Source of the DNA: Tangfeifania diversioriginum
Lineage (GTDB): Bacteria; Bacteroidota; Bacteroidia; Bacteroidales; Prolixibacteraceae
Assembly (NCBI RefSeq): GCF_900141875.1
Contig: NZ_FQZE01000004.1
Location: 167,075-231,074 of the forward strand
Direction: 5' to 3'
Length of the DNA stretch: 64,000 nucleotides
In this document: positions 51,125 to 63,382 of the stretch, in pieces
How the letters are laid out: each line of letters starts with the position of its first letter
Position numbering within the stretch: position 1 is the stretch's first letter
The notes under the pieces: model-generated
Told to the model about the DNA's origin: nothing
The model's database searches: none
What the model saw: the letters and a program-made list of their open reading frames with translations, nothing else
Program-made: the position numbers and the translations under genes

Positions 51125-52230
51125 TATTTCAATTCAATTTTTCCTGCGTTGACCTGAAAAATACGGTATCCGGTATCAATTTTTTCCAGCATTACATCGA
51201 GGTGTTCGCGGTTGGTGTCAGTGATAAAAATCTGCCCAAACTGTTCGTCAGATACAAGTTTCACAATTTGTTCCACCCGGTTGCTGTCCAGTTTGTCGAA
51301 AATATCGTCGAGCAACAAAATTGGGTTCATGCCCGAAATTTCTTTTATAAAATCGAATTGGGCCAGCTTAAGTGCCACAAGGAAAGTTTTTTTCTGCCCT
51401 TGCGACCCCAATTTTTTAATCGGAAATTCATCAATATTAAAAACCAGATCATCTTTGTGAACACCTGCCGATGTGTATTGCACCAGGCGGTCTTTGGGCA
51501 ACGAATCATTGAGTAATTTTTCAAAATCGTGCTCGTACAAATCAGACTGGTGTGTTAGCCCCACTTTTTCATTTTCCTGCGAAATGTAGGAATAATACTG
51601 CTGAAAAACCGGTATTAATTTTTTAACGAATTTTTGCCGCTCGGTATGAATACGTGTACCATATTCAATAAGCTGATTGTCCCACACCGAGAGCAGTTCA
51701 GCTTCGAAATAGCGCTCGGCAGCAAACTGCTTCAGCAGGTTATTTCTTTGCTGCAAAGCGCGGTTATATTTCAGCAAATCGTCGAGGTAATTCTGGTTAA
51801 ACTGCGAAATCACGCCATCCATAAATTTTCGGCGCTCGTCGCTGCCACCCAAAATCAGGTTCACATCCGAAGGGGTAATCATTACCAGCGGCAGCAAACC
51901 AATGTGTTCGGCCAGCCGTTTGTAAATTTTCGAGTTGCGCTTAAACTGTTTTTTCTGGCCTTTTTTCAATCCGCAGGTAATATTTTCGTTGGAGCTCAGC
52001 CGTTTGTAGTTTCCGTTGAGCATAAAAAACTGCTCAGCGTGATTAATATTAAACTGATCCACAGTGGTGAAAAAACTTTTGCAAAACGAAAGGTAATAAA
52101 CGGCATCCATCAGGTTGGTTTTACCTGCTCCGTTATTTCCTATCAAGCAATTTAGCCTGGGCGAAAATTCAACCTGAACATCTTTCAGGTTCTTAAAATT
52201 TACAATTGAAATCTCTTCAATGTACATCAT
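51124..52230 (-). CDS. recF: DNA replication and repair protein RecF
   Basis: 368 residues. SMC-like ATPase acting in gap repair. Walker A CLIGNNGAGKTNLMDAVYYLS, Walker B NPILLLDDIFDKLDSNR and a coiled middle. The start at 52230/52227 opens MYIEEISIVNFKNLKDV, the usual RecF N-terminus, and the -7 TAGTTTTG at 52254-52261 lies just upstream; the frame beyond is open but not RecF-like. Overlaps DUF721 by one base. Confidence 0.94.
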   Translation of the reverse strand: MMYIEEISIVNFKNLKDVQVEFSPRLNCLIGNNGAGKTNLMDAVYYLSFCKSFFTTVDQFNINHAEQFFMLNGNYKRLSSNENITCGLKKGQKKQFKRNSKIYKRLAEHIGLLPLVMITPSDVNLILGGSDERRKFMDGVISQFNQNYLDDLLKYNRALQQRNNLLKQFAAERYFEAELLSVWDNQLIEYGTRIHTERQKFVKKLIPVFQQYYSYISQENEKVGLTHQSDLYEHDFEKLLNDSLPKDRLVQYTSAGVHKDDLVFNIDEFPIKKLGSQGQKKTFLVALKLAQFDFIKEISGMNPILLLDDIFDKLDSNRVEQIVKLVSDEQFGQIFITDTNREHLDVMLEKIDTGYRIFQVNAGKIELK

Positions 52231-52253
52231 TAAATCTCCTAGTATCAAAAGAA

Positions 52254-52261
52254 CAAAACTA
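52254..52261 (-). promoter_or_regulatory. -7 promoter element of recF-DUF721 operon
   Basis: Minus-strand TAGTTTTG, exact TAnnTTTG, 24 bases before the ATG at 52230. It lies inside the longer open frame and thus supports the shorter RecF. Confidence 0.4.
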
Positions 52262-52375
52262 ACGAATTTTCGAAGGTTTTTGAGCACAAACAACAAATTC
52301 GTGTTAATAACAATTTCCTGTTGATTAATATTCAAATTTATACTTCCATTTTCCATGTGGTTTATAAAAAAAAGC

Positions 52376-52383
52376 TATTTTTG
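52376..52383 (+). promoter_or_regulatory. -7 promoter element of TPR protein gene
   Basis: TATTTTTG, exact TAnnTTTG, 25 bases before the ATG at 52408. It decides against the longer frame from 52321. Confidence 0.4.
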
Positions 52384-52407
52384 CGGCACAATTTGAAAAA
52401 GAAGGAC

Positions 52408-53094
52408 ATGGCAAAGAAAAAAGCTCAGCAAGATGACAATTTACAGGAACTTGAGAGCGCGTTAACGAAAACAGAACGTTTTATAGAAGAAAACCAAAAG
52501 CCCATTACTTATGCGGTTGGTGCAGTTATTATACTGGTTGTTGCTTACTTGAGTTTCAGTAAATTTTATTTGCAGCCACGCCAGGAAGAGGCGCAGTCAC
52601 AAATGTTTATGGCCGAGAGCTATTTTGAAAAAGACTCGTTTAACCTGGCCATAAACGGTGATGGCAATTACCTCGGGTTTCTGGATATTATTGACGATTA
52701 TGGAATGACCAAATCGGCCAACCTGGCAAAATACTACACTGGTATTTCGTACCTGCATCTTGGTCAGTATGAAGATGCCCTTGGTTACCTGAACGATTTC
52801 GAAACCAAAGATTTATTGCTTGGGCCCATTGCTGAAGGTGCCAAAGGCGATGCCAAGCTCGAGCTGGGCAATACTGATGAAGCGCTGAAACATTATAAAA
52901 AAGCGTATTCAATGAACGATAATGAGCTGACTTCACCCATCTACATGATGAAAGCTGCCAATTTGCTCGAATCGATGGATGAACTGGAAGACGCGCTGGC
53001 ACTTTATAAAGAAATTAAACAGAAATACCCGGATTCAACTGAAGGCCGTAATATTGAAAAATATATTTCACGGGTTGAAATAAAGCTGGGTTAA
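52408..53094 (+). CDS. Membrane-anchored tetratricopeptide repeat protein
   Basis: 228 residues. A short Lys/Gln-rich cytosolic part, one membrane helix at about residues 34-53 (ITYAVGAVIILVVAYLSF), then TPR-like units: AKYYTGISYLHLGQYEDALGYL, AKGDAKLELGNTDEALKHYKKAY and MKAANLLESMDELEDALALYKEI. It resembles YfgM-like anchored TPR proteins that help secretion near SecYEG. The start is set by the -7 element. A terminator follows and then ribH. Confidence 0.85.
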   Translation: MAKKKAQQDDNLQELESALTKTERFIEENQKPITYAVGAVIILVVAYLSFSKFYLQPRQEEAQSQMFMAESYFEKDSFNLAINGDGNYLGFLDIIDDYGMTKSANLAKYYTGISYLHLGQYEDALGYLNDFETKDLLLGPIAEGAKGDAKLELGNTDEALKHYKKAYSMNDNELTSPIYMMKAANLLESMDELEDALALYKEIKQKYPDSTEGRNIEKYISRVEIKLG

Positions 53095-53118
53095 TTTTTT
53101 TGATAAAATAACTTTCGG

Positions 53119-53143
53119 CCCCTCATTACTTGAGGGGTTTTTT
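53119..53143 (+). terminator. Intrinsic terminator between TPR gene and ribH
   Basis: CCCCTCA (53119-53125), loop TTACT, TGAGGGG (53131-53137) and six T residues. The ribH ATG begins 12 bases after the T-run, leaving no room for a separate promoter in between. Confidence 0.75.
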
Positions 53144-53154
53144 ATTTATAAGAA

Positions 53155-53664
53155 ATGGCAACAAAAGATCTTTCGCAATACGATACAAAATCAGTTCCTT
53201 CAGCAGAAAAAATGCGGTTTGGAATTGTAGTGGCCGAATGGAACCTTGAAGTTACATCGGCACTGGCCGAAGGTGCAGTTAATACCCTGAAAAAACACGG
53301 GGCAAGTGATGAAAACATTAAAGTAAAATTTGTTCCCGGAAGTTTTGAATTACCACTGGGTGCACAGTATTTTGCCGAAATGGATAACATTGATGCCGTA
53401 CTACTGCTCGGGTGCGTTATTCAGGGGGAAACCCGTCATTTCGACTTTATTTGCGACGGTGTTACCAAAGGCACAGTTGATTTGAACTTGAAGTTTAACA
53501 AACCTTTTGTTTTTGGTGTTTTAACCACCAATACCCAGCAACAGGCACTGGACCGTGCCGGGGGCAAACATGGTAACAAAGGCGACGAAGCAGCAGTTAC
53601 AGCTATTAAAATGGTGGACTTAAAACAACAATTCAGGAAAAAAGCCAAAAGGGCTGGTTTCTGA
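53155..53664 (+). CDS. ribH: 6,7-dimethyl-8-ribityllumazine synthase
   Basis: Second-last step of riboflavin synthesis; forms capsids of 60 or pentamers. 169 residues. FGIVVAEWNLEVTSALAEGA, the conserved VKFVPGSFELPLGAQYFAE, VLLLGCVIQGETRHFDFICDGV (catalytic His) and FGVLTTNTQQQALDRAGGKHGNKGDEAAV. No FMN riboswitch is seen upstream, only the terminator at 53119-53143. The other rib genes are not in the window. Confidence 0.96.
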   Translation: MATKDLSQYDTKSVPSAEKMRFGIVVAEWNLEVTSALAEGAVNTLKKHGASDENIKVKFVPGSFELPLGAQYFAEMDNIDAVLLLGCVIQGETRHFDFICDGVTKGTVDLNLKFNKPFVFGVLTTNTQQQALDRAGGKHGNKGDEAAVTAIKMVDLKQQFRKKAKRAGF

Positions 53665-53676
53665 TTTTTTGCAAAA

Positions 53677-53706
53677 AAAGAGGATCTGCATTCACAAATC
53701 CTCTTT
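53677..53706. terminator. Terminator between ribH and CpxP-like gene
   Basis: AAAGAGGAT (53677-53685) pairs with ATCCTCTTT (53698-53706) around a 12-base loop; lies between convergent genes and has an A-run at its left (minus-strand T-run). Confidence 0.7.
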
Positions 53707-53734
53707 AAACAAAACTAAACTATTATAAAAAAAA

Positions 53735-54118
53735 CTATCGCCTTCCACCCCTGCGCTGTTGCCAGCGTGCTCTCATGTTTTCAAGGTATTTTTCATATTT
53801 TCCCCATTGCTCTTCGGTGAGGATGTCTTTCATTTTTTCATTTTGCTCTGCTCTAATCTCACCCATTTTTTCGCGAATTGCTCCAGCGTCACTACCCTGA
53901 ATTTCATCACGAAGGGCACTCATTTTTTGCCCGGTTTCAAGATTTAATTCATAAACCTTTTGTTCCTGTTCCTCGTTCAATTCAAGCGTATCTTTCAACA
54001 TATCCGTCTGACGCCTGGCCATTTGTTCAGGGTCAAAATTCCGTTGGCCCCGGGGCTGAGCTATTCCCGCCAAGGAAACCAGCATAATCGACAACAATAT
54101 AATTCCAAACTTTTTCAT
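53735..54118 (-). CDS. Secreted Spy/CpxP-like helical protein (DUF4890-like)
   Basis: 127 residues. A signal peptide ends at GIAQ (~20). The mature part is helical and rich in Glu, Gln, Met and Arg: LKDTLELNEEQEQKVYELNLETGQKM and DILTEEQWGKYEKYLENMRARWQQ, a pattern of LTxEQ repeats as in Spy/CpxP and DUF4890 proteins, ending RRGGRR. Likely a periplasmic stress chaperone; the exact family is tentative. Confidence 0.75.
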   Translation of the reverse strand: MKKFGIILLSIMLVSLAGIAQPRGQRNFDPEQMARRQTDMLKDTLELNEEQEQKVYELNLETGQKMSALRDEIQGSDAGAIREKMGEIRAEQNEKMKDILTEEQWGKYEKYLENMRARWQQRRGGRR

Positions 54119-54193
54119 CTCTTAATTTTTTAATATTTATAGTGTTATGACTCCCCCGGAAGAAAATAGTTTAATACTGAACCAGAATAAATT

Positions 54194-54838
54194 TCAGTAT
54201 ATAAAATTCATATTTACACCCAAAATATCTGCAGCACTCCAAAGGCTGTTTGATTTCTTCTTTTCCAGAGCGTAATACAACTTTAAACCGAAATGTTCTT
54301 TTTGAATAGTTTTTACCCCTGCGTAAAAGCGGGCAAGATGGAGTTTGTCCGGCTGGAATTTGTAAAATGTTTCGATGGAGGTGTAGAACCGGAGATTCCC
54401 AGCTCTGCGGATTTCGGGAAAATTAACATTCATTATTTGCCGGTGTCTGAAATGATCATCTGCTTTGTCCAGGAAACGATATTCAATTCTGTTTGAAAAA
54501 AACCAATTAAAATTTCCTGTGCTAACCAACAGGTTTCCATACAACATAGGCCTTTTTTCCCGGAGCCATCCGTACTCTTTTCTCATCCAAAGCAGGCGGC
54601 CCCCTCCGCCAATTTCAAACCAACGGGTAAGTTTGTGTTCAAGCGTAATGTCTGCGTATTGTAAATCAATGCTATTGGTTTTTGGTGTGTATTGAATTTT
54701 TTCTGAAACCCCAAGAGTTGCATTTTCCATTATTTTAACATCCAATGCATTTAGGTTCCAAAACTGAAATATCCGTTCCTGGGAAGAAGAAATTAAAAAG
54801 GACAGCAGAAATAAAACCGATACCAAAAACCTTGACAT
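54194..54838 (-). CDS. DUF2490 family outer-membrane protein
   Basis: 214 residues with a signal peptide (~1-18, ending SSS). The rest is beta-rich and amphipathic: WFEIGGGGRLLWMRKEYGW, YGNLLVSTGNFNWFFSNRIEYRFL, and ends in an aromatic residue (VNMNFIY), as in small outer-membrane beta barrels. It fits DUF2490. Function unknown. Confidence 0.75.
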   Translation of the reverse strand: MSRFLVSVLFLLSFLISSSQERIFQFWNLNALDVKIMENATLGVSEKIQYTPKTNSIDLQYADITLEHKLTRWFEIGGGGRLLWMRKEYGWLREKRPMLYGNLLVSTGNFNWFFSNRIEYRFLDKADDHFRHRQIMNVNFPEIRRAGNLRFYTSIETFYKFQPDKLHLARFYAGVKTIQKEHFGLKLYYALEKKKSNSLWSAADILGVNMNFIY

Positions 54839-54942
54839 AATTTTGCAATTACGAGAAGTATCAAATATAAATAAAAGATTGAAAAACTGGCTTTAAACTG
54901 CCTTGTTTCAAATACTTCCTTAATGGATTGTTGACATAAAAA

Positions 54943-54975
54943 AATGCCGGCTTAGACATCTGCTAAACCGGCATT
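54943..54975 (-). terminator. Terminator of pyrG-yidC operon
   Basis: AATGCCGG (54943-54950) pairs with CCGGCATT (54968-54975), extended by TTAG/CTAA; on the minus strand a T-run follows. It lies 20 bases after the yidC stop codon. Confidence 0.8.
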
Positions 54976-54995
54976 AATTTATGAAAATGATATTT

Positions 54996-58845
<3,850 letters not shown>

Positions 58846-59280
58846 CTAATTGTATGGCGGTTTTAAATTTATTGAATAAGAGCATCCTTTAAATTTTGAA
58901 TTTTGGGCTTCCGTTTTTTCAGGCGATTTTTTAACGGTGTATTTTAAATTTTTGCCCTTGGGAAGTTTGAATTCAATCCTGAATTTTTTCCTTGTTTTTA
59001 GCCTTACTCCACGATTTTTAACACCGCCAAACTGAACGTTTTCTATCAGTCTTACTGCCTCTTCGTCGCAACCTGCACCAAGTCCTTTTTCAACCGTAAC
59101 ATCCAATACATTGCCATTATCATCAATCGCTGCGGAAAGTTGCACACCCCCTTCGACCCTCTTCTGCAAAGCTTCTTCCGGATACTTCAGGTTTTCTTTT
59201 ATGTATTTTTTGAATGCTTCTTTACCTCCCGGGTACTCGGGGAATTTTAAAAATTTCTTTTTTCGTTGATGCTGGTTCAT
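58846..59280 (-). CDS. Soluble TonB C-terminal domain protein
   Basis: 144 residues from the ATG at 59280. It starts directly with KFPEYPGGKEAFKKYIKENLKYPEEAL, the usual beginning of a TonB C-terminal domain in Bacteroidota, then GGVQLSAAIDDNGNVLDVTVEKGLGAGCDEEAV. There is no membrane helix, signal peptide or Pro-rich spacer, so it cannot act as a normal energy transducer. The last ~45 residues are Lys-rich with no similarity I know. A near-match -7 TTACTTTG is at 59298-59305. Confidence 0.8.
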   Translation of the reverse strand: MNQHQRKKKFLKFPEYPGGKEAFKKYIKENLKYPEEALQKRVEGGVQLSAAIDDNGNVLDVTVEKGLGAGCDEEAVRLIENVQFGGVKNRGVRLKTRKKFRIEFKLPKGKNLKYTVKKSPEKTEAQNSKFKGCSYSINLKPPYN

Positions 59281-59392
59281 TGCAATTCTATTTTTATCAA
59301 AGTAACAAAAAATCACAGGAAAAGACCTGCGGATTATCGCATTAGAATTGTTCGAAATTTTGAATTCCGTTAAAAAGTTGCCTGACGAAAAT

Positions 59393-59427
59393 AAAAAAAG
59401 GCTGCCTGCGAGAAGTGCAAACAGCCC
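59393..59427 (-). terminator. Terminator of E2-E1-flavodoxin operon
   Basis: GGCTGCCTGC (59400-59409) pairs with GCAAACAGCC (59417-59426) with two G-T pairs; on the minus strand a run of seven T residues follows. Confidence 0.75.
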
Positions 59428-59450
59428 TATTTAAATGTTGTTTGTGGAAA

Positions 59451-59960
59451 TTACCTGAATTCCTTATTAAGCTGTTCCACCCATTTTTTTATGCGATTAG
59501 AGGTCATCCTCGCCTGGTTTTCCTGGTCGATGGGCAATCCTACAAACTCATTGCCACGCTGAGCTTTTGATGATTCAAAAGTGTAATCCTCCACCGGAGT
59601 GTGTCCAATTACTTTACCTCCGCAATCTTCAATGATTTCTGCTAAAATCCCAATGGCATCGCAAAAATTCTCGGGATATCCTTTTTGGTCACCCAGCCCG
59701 AAAATGGCAAATTTTTTATCTTTCAAATCCATTTCTTCCAGGTCAGGCACAAACTCATCCCAGTAATTGGGCAATTCGCCGTCGAACCAGGTAGGTGCGC
59801 TCAAAATAAAATTATCATATTTTTCGAGTACTTCTTTATTAACTTCCTCGGCATTAATTGCTTCTACCTTAGTTTTACCAAAAGCATCAATAATTTTTTC
59901 TGATACCTTTTTCGATTTTTGGGTATGAAAGCTATAAATTATGGCTGTTTTTTTACTCAT
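59451..59960 (-). CDS. Flavodoxin
   Basis: 169 residues, long-chain flavodoxin. FMN phosphate loop IIYSFHTQKSKKVSEKI, FILSAPTWFDGELPNYWDEF (with the stacking aromatic), and FAIFGLGDQKGYPENFCDAIG. It carries electrons at low potential, replacing ferredoxin. The phosphate loop has Ser-Phe-His-Thr where T-G-T-T is most common. It is 12 bases after the E1 stop codon and followed by a terminator, so it is cotranscribed with the dehydrogenase. Confidence 0.92.
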   Translation of the reverse strand: MSKKTAIIYSFHTQKSKKVSEKIIDAFGKTKVEAINAEEVNKEVLEKYDNFILSAPTWFDGELPNYWDEFVPDLEEMDLKDKKFAIFGLGDQKGYPENFCDAIGILAEIIEDCGGKVIGHTPVEDYTFESSKAQRGNEFVGLPIDQENQARMTSNRIKKWVEQLNKEFR

Positions 59961-59972
59961 TATTAATCTGTT

Positions 59973-62021
59973 TTAATATTCTAACAATTTTTTAGCTGCA
60001 TCATAAATCCGTTGCGTATCGGGCAAAATTGCCTTTTCCAGTGCTTTATGAAAGCCCACAGGTGTAAAAGTAGAACCTACTCTTCGCACGGGCGCATCCA
60101 GGTATTCAAATGCTTTTTCGGTTATCAGCGCGCTGATTTCACCTCCAAAGCCGCCAAATACTTTGTCTTCGTGTGCTACCAACACTTTGTTGGTTTTTTT
60201 CACCGATTCAAAAATTGCTTCTTCATCCAGCGGAATGAGCGATCGCAGGTCAATCACTTCCACACTGTAATCATCTTCACCGAGTTTTTCAGCAGCTTCT
60301 AAACTTAAATGGGTAGTATTGCCGTAAGTAATAATTGAAAGGTCCGCCCCTTCCTTGCGAACGCGCGCTTTGCCAAAAGGAACTTCGAAATCTTCGGGCA
60401 CAACTGTTGCGGCCTTTGGATTTTGATACAATGATTTTGGCTCCATAAACATGGTGGGGCCTTCTGAGCGGATTGCAGTGCGCAGCAGGCCTGCTGCATC
60501 GTCGGCAAACGACGGATAAACAATACGCACACCGGGTATAGAAACCAAGGCCCCTTCAATGTTTTGGGAATGGTACAAACCGCCTCCGATGTAACCTCCC
60601 GAGGCAAGACGAATGACGATATTCGGGGCAAATTTTCCGTTCGACCTCCAGTAATCGTGACTTGTTTCCACATACTGTTCCATTGCCGGCCAGAAGTAAT
60701 CGGCAAATTCAGCGCCTTCTACAACCACCCTGATTTTATTATTGAACCGGGACATGCCGTTGGCTGTACCCACAATAAAATCTTCAGCGATTGGCGCATT
60801 GAAAACCCGTGCTTTGCCAAATTCCTGCTGCAATCCTTTTGAAACATTAAAAATCCCTCCCTTGTCCTTGTTTGCCATATCCTGGCCGTAAAGGAAAGTA
60901 TCCGGATTTTCTTTGAATTCAGCTTTCAGGGTTTCATTAAGGGCAGTAATCAGTTTTTTCTTTTCCCCTTCTTCGTTGTGGGTGCCGTCAGGGTATTTTT
61001 CGGCTTTGTAAGGTTCCGGCAAAACAAAATCGTAAATTGATTCGGGTTTGGGATCCGGGGCTTTTAAAGCCGATTTATGCGCTTTTTTAATTTCCTGCTT
61101 TGCCGCCTCTTCGATTTCCTGCAACTCCTCTTCAGTAAACCTTTCGTAACGGATAAGCATTCTCCTGAATTTTTCCAGCGGATCGTACTTTATCACATAG
61201 TTTCTTTCTGTATCACTTCTGTAAAGCTGATGATTATCGGAGTTGGAATGCGAGTGAATACGCACACAGTTGGCCTGCACAATTACCGGCCTGCTGTTTT
61301 CAATGGCATACTTTTTCGCCTCTTCCATCGTATTCATCGAGTCGAATACATCTTTTCCGTTACAGTGCATAATCCGGAGATGTTTAAATCCGGTAAAATT
61401 GTTGGCCACTTTCCGCTGGGCTGTTTGGTCTTTTTTGGGAACAGAAATTCCGTAACCATTATCCTGGACAACAAAAATCACAGGAAGTTCTTCTTTATCA
61501 GCCCCGTTATAAGCTTCATAAACAAATCCTTCACTTACTGATGATTCGCCCTGGTTGCTGATTGCAACAGCTTTTTCACCGTAATATTTTATGGCCCTGG
61601 CCACACCAACTGCATGCAGCGTATGGTTTCCGGTAAGCGAAGATACACTGTGGATATTCCACTCGGGCTTGGCAAAGTGATTCGACATGTGCCGGCCCCC
61701 ACTGGAAGGATCCGTTGCTTTGGAAATACCGTTCAGGATTACCTCCTCGGTTGTCAGCCCCGAAGATAAAGCGGTAAGCATGTCGCGATAGTAAAGAAAC
61801 ATGTGGTCCTTTTTCTGCTCGAAAACCTGCCCCACTGCCAGTTGAATTCCATCATGCCCCGCATAGGGAGCATGGTACGACCAGCCAATGGCCTGTTTTA
61901 GATAATTGGGTGCTTTATCGTCGATAGCGCGGCCAATGGTCATTAACCGATACCACTTTTCAAGTGTTTTCTTCGGCGTTTTTTTAATAGTATGATTTTT
62001 TGGTACTTTTAAATCTTGCAT
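59973..62021 (-). CDS. Branched-chain 2-oxoacid dehydrogenase E1, alpha-beta fusion
   Basis: 682 residues with both E1 subunits in one chain. Alpha part (1-~330): HAPYAGHDGIQLAVGQVFEQ, the ThDP/Mg site in SNQGESSVSEGFVYEAYNGA and VQDNGYGISVP. Beta part (~355-682): FLYGQDMANKDKGGIFNVSKGL, FNAPIAEDFIVGTANGMS, VVEGAEFADYFWPAMEQ, VLVAHEDKVFGGFGGEI. It decarboxylates 2-oxoisovalerate-type or related acids and passes the acyl group to E2, encoded 8 bases upstream. The E3 gene is not seen. Pyruvate as an alternative substrate cannot be excluded. Confidence 0.9.
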   Translation of the reverse strand: MQDLKVPKNHTIKKTPKKTLEKWYRLMTIGRAIDDKAPNYLKQAIGWSYHAPYAGHDGIQLAVGQVFEQKKDHMFLYYRDMLTALSSGLTTEEVILNGISKATDPSSGGRHMSNHFAKPEWNIHSVSSLTGNHTLHAVGVARAIKYYGEKAVAISNQGESSVSEGFVYEAYNGADKEELPVIFVVQDNGYGISVPKKDQTAQRKVANNFTGFKHLRIMHCNGKDVFDSMNTMEEAKKYAIENSRPVIVQANCVRIHSHSNSDNHQLYRSDTERNYVIKYDPLEKFRRMLIRYERFTEEELQEIEEAAKQEIKKAHKSALKAPDPKPESIYDFVLPEPYKAEKYPDGTHNEEGEKKKLITALNETLKAEFKENPDTFLYGQDMANKDKGGIFNVSKGLQQEFGKARVFNAPIAEDFIVGTANGMSRFNNKIRVVVEGAEFADYFWPAMEQYVETSHDYWRSNGKFAPNIVIRLASGGYIGGGLYHSQNIEGALVSIPGVRIVYPSFADDAAGLLRTAIRSEGPTMFMEPKSLYQNPKAATVVPEDFEVPFGKARVRKEGADLSIITYGNTTHLSLEAAEKLGEDDYSVEVIDLRSLIPLDEEAIFESVKKTNKVLVAHEDKVFGGFGGEISALITEKAFEYLDAPVRRVGSTFTPVGFHKALEKAILPDTQRIYDAAKKLLEY

Positions 62022-62029
62022 ATTATTTA

Positions 62030-63382
62030 TCAGATTGAACGATTAATATCAAATTTTTCAAGGGTTTCAGCAATTTTGTGCAAAAATGCACCTCCAAGTG
62101 CTCCGTCAACCACGCGATGGTCGTATGACAGCGAAAGGAACATTTTGTGCCTGATTGCAATTACATCTCCCGACGGCGTTTCAAGTACGGCCGGTTTTTT
62201 CTCGATATTTCCGGTTGCCAGAATCGCTACCTGCGGCTGGTTTATAATTGGTGTGCCAATTATATTTTTGAATGTGCCGAAATTGGTAATTGAAAATGTT
62301 CCGCCCTGAATTTCTTCCGGTTTCAGTTTATTATTACGTGCAGCGTCGGCCAGGCGGTTTAATTCTTTTGTCAGCCCAACCAGATTTTTCTGCTCGGCAT
62401 CCCTAACTACCGGTACAATAAGGTTTCCATCGGGTTTTGCTACTGCAATTCCAATATTTACTTTTTTCCGAAGTATGATTTTATCACCGTCAACCGATGA
62501 GTTTACCTGCGGAAATTCGGCCAGGGCAGCGGCGGCTGCTTCAATAAAGAATGGCATGAAAGTAATTTTCTCACCATGTTTCTTCTGGAAAGCTTCTTTA
62601 TTTTTATTTCTCCACTGAACGATGTCAGTTACATCGGCTTCAATTACAGATGTAACATGAGGTGAAACCTGTTTTGACATCACCATGTGATCAGCAATCA
62701 TTTTGCGCACACGGTCCATTTCAACCACTTCATCGCCATCGTTTACTGTAACCGGTGGAGCGGCTTTTTTCTCCGGTGCCGGAGCGGCAGCTTTTTCCTT
62801 CGTTTTTGCTTCAGAAGGTTTCGATTTTTTCTTGTTTTCAATATAATCCAGAAGGTCCTTTTTCTGAACTCTTCCATTTGCTCCTGAACCTTCAATCGTT
62901 TCCAGTTCATCGAGCGAAATATTCTCCTCTTTTGCTATTGTTTTTACAAGGGGTGAGTAGAACCGATTTGATTTTTCCCTGCTTTTATCAACTGATTCAC
63001 CTGAAGTTTTTTCTGAACCTGAAGTATCTTTTTTGCTTTCCTCGTCGGATTTATCATCTTCTCTATCTTTTTCAGCGGATTCTTCTTTTCCAGTTTGCTG
63101 ATCAGCTTTTTCATCCTCTTCTTCATCATCGCCATCTTCACCTTCCATCTCCACAATGGCAACCACCTCACCTACCGGCACAAGGCTGTCCGTTTCATGA
63201 AGAATTTTAGATATAGCACCATCCACAGGGGAAGGAATTTCTGAATCTACTTTGTCGGTAGCTACCTCAAAAAGCATATCATCCTCTTCGATAGTATCAC
63301 CTTCCTTTACAAACCATTTGGTAATGGTGCCTTCCTGGATGCTTTCTCCAAGTTTTGGCATTACTATTTCAAATTTCGACAT
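62030..63382 (-). CDS. Dihydrolipoamide acyltransferase (E2)
   Basis: 450 residues. Lipoyl domain at 1-~80 with acceptor Lys in EVATDKVDSEIPSP. A long acidic linker (GEDGDDEEEDEK, then Ser/Lys-rich). Peripheral-subunit binding domain around 141-185 (YSPLVKTIAKEENISLDEL, GRVQKKDLLDYI). Catalytic domain to the C-terminus with LSYDHRVVDGALGG carrying the HxxxDG active site. Head gene of the E2-E1-flavodoxin operon. Only one lipoyl domain. Confidence 0.94.
   Translation of the reverse strand: MSKFEIVMPKLGESIQEGTITKWFVKEGDTIEEDDMLFEVATDKVDSEIPSPVDGAISKILHETDSLVPVGEVVAIVEMEGEDGDDEEEDEKADQQTGKEESAEKDREDDKSDEESKKDTSGSEKTSGESVDKSREKSNRFYSPLVKTIAKEENISLDELETIEGSGANGRVQKKDLLDYIENKKKSKPSEAKTKEKAAAPAPEKKAAPPVTVNDGDEVVEMDRVRKMIADHMVMSKQVSPHVTSVIEADVTDIVQWRNKNKEAFQKKHGEKITFMPFFIEAAAAALAEFPQVNSSVDGDKIILRKKVNIGIAVAKPDGNLIVPVVRDAEQKNLVGLTKELNRLADAARNNKLKPEEIQGGTFSITNFGTFKNIIGTPIINQPQVAILATGNIEKKPAVLETPSGDVIAIRHKMFLSLSYDHRVVDGALGGAFLHKIAETLEKFDINRSI

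Noticed and set aside
53095..53154. FMN riboswitch before ribH
   Set aside because: The gap is only 60 bases and shows a simple terminator; the FMN aptamer is far longer and its conserved boxes are not present.
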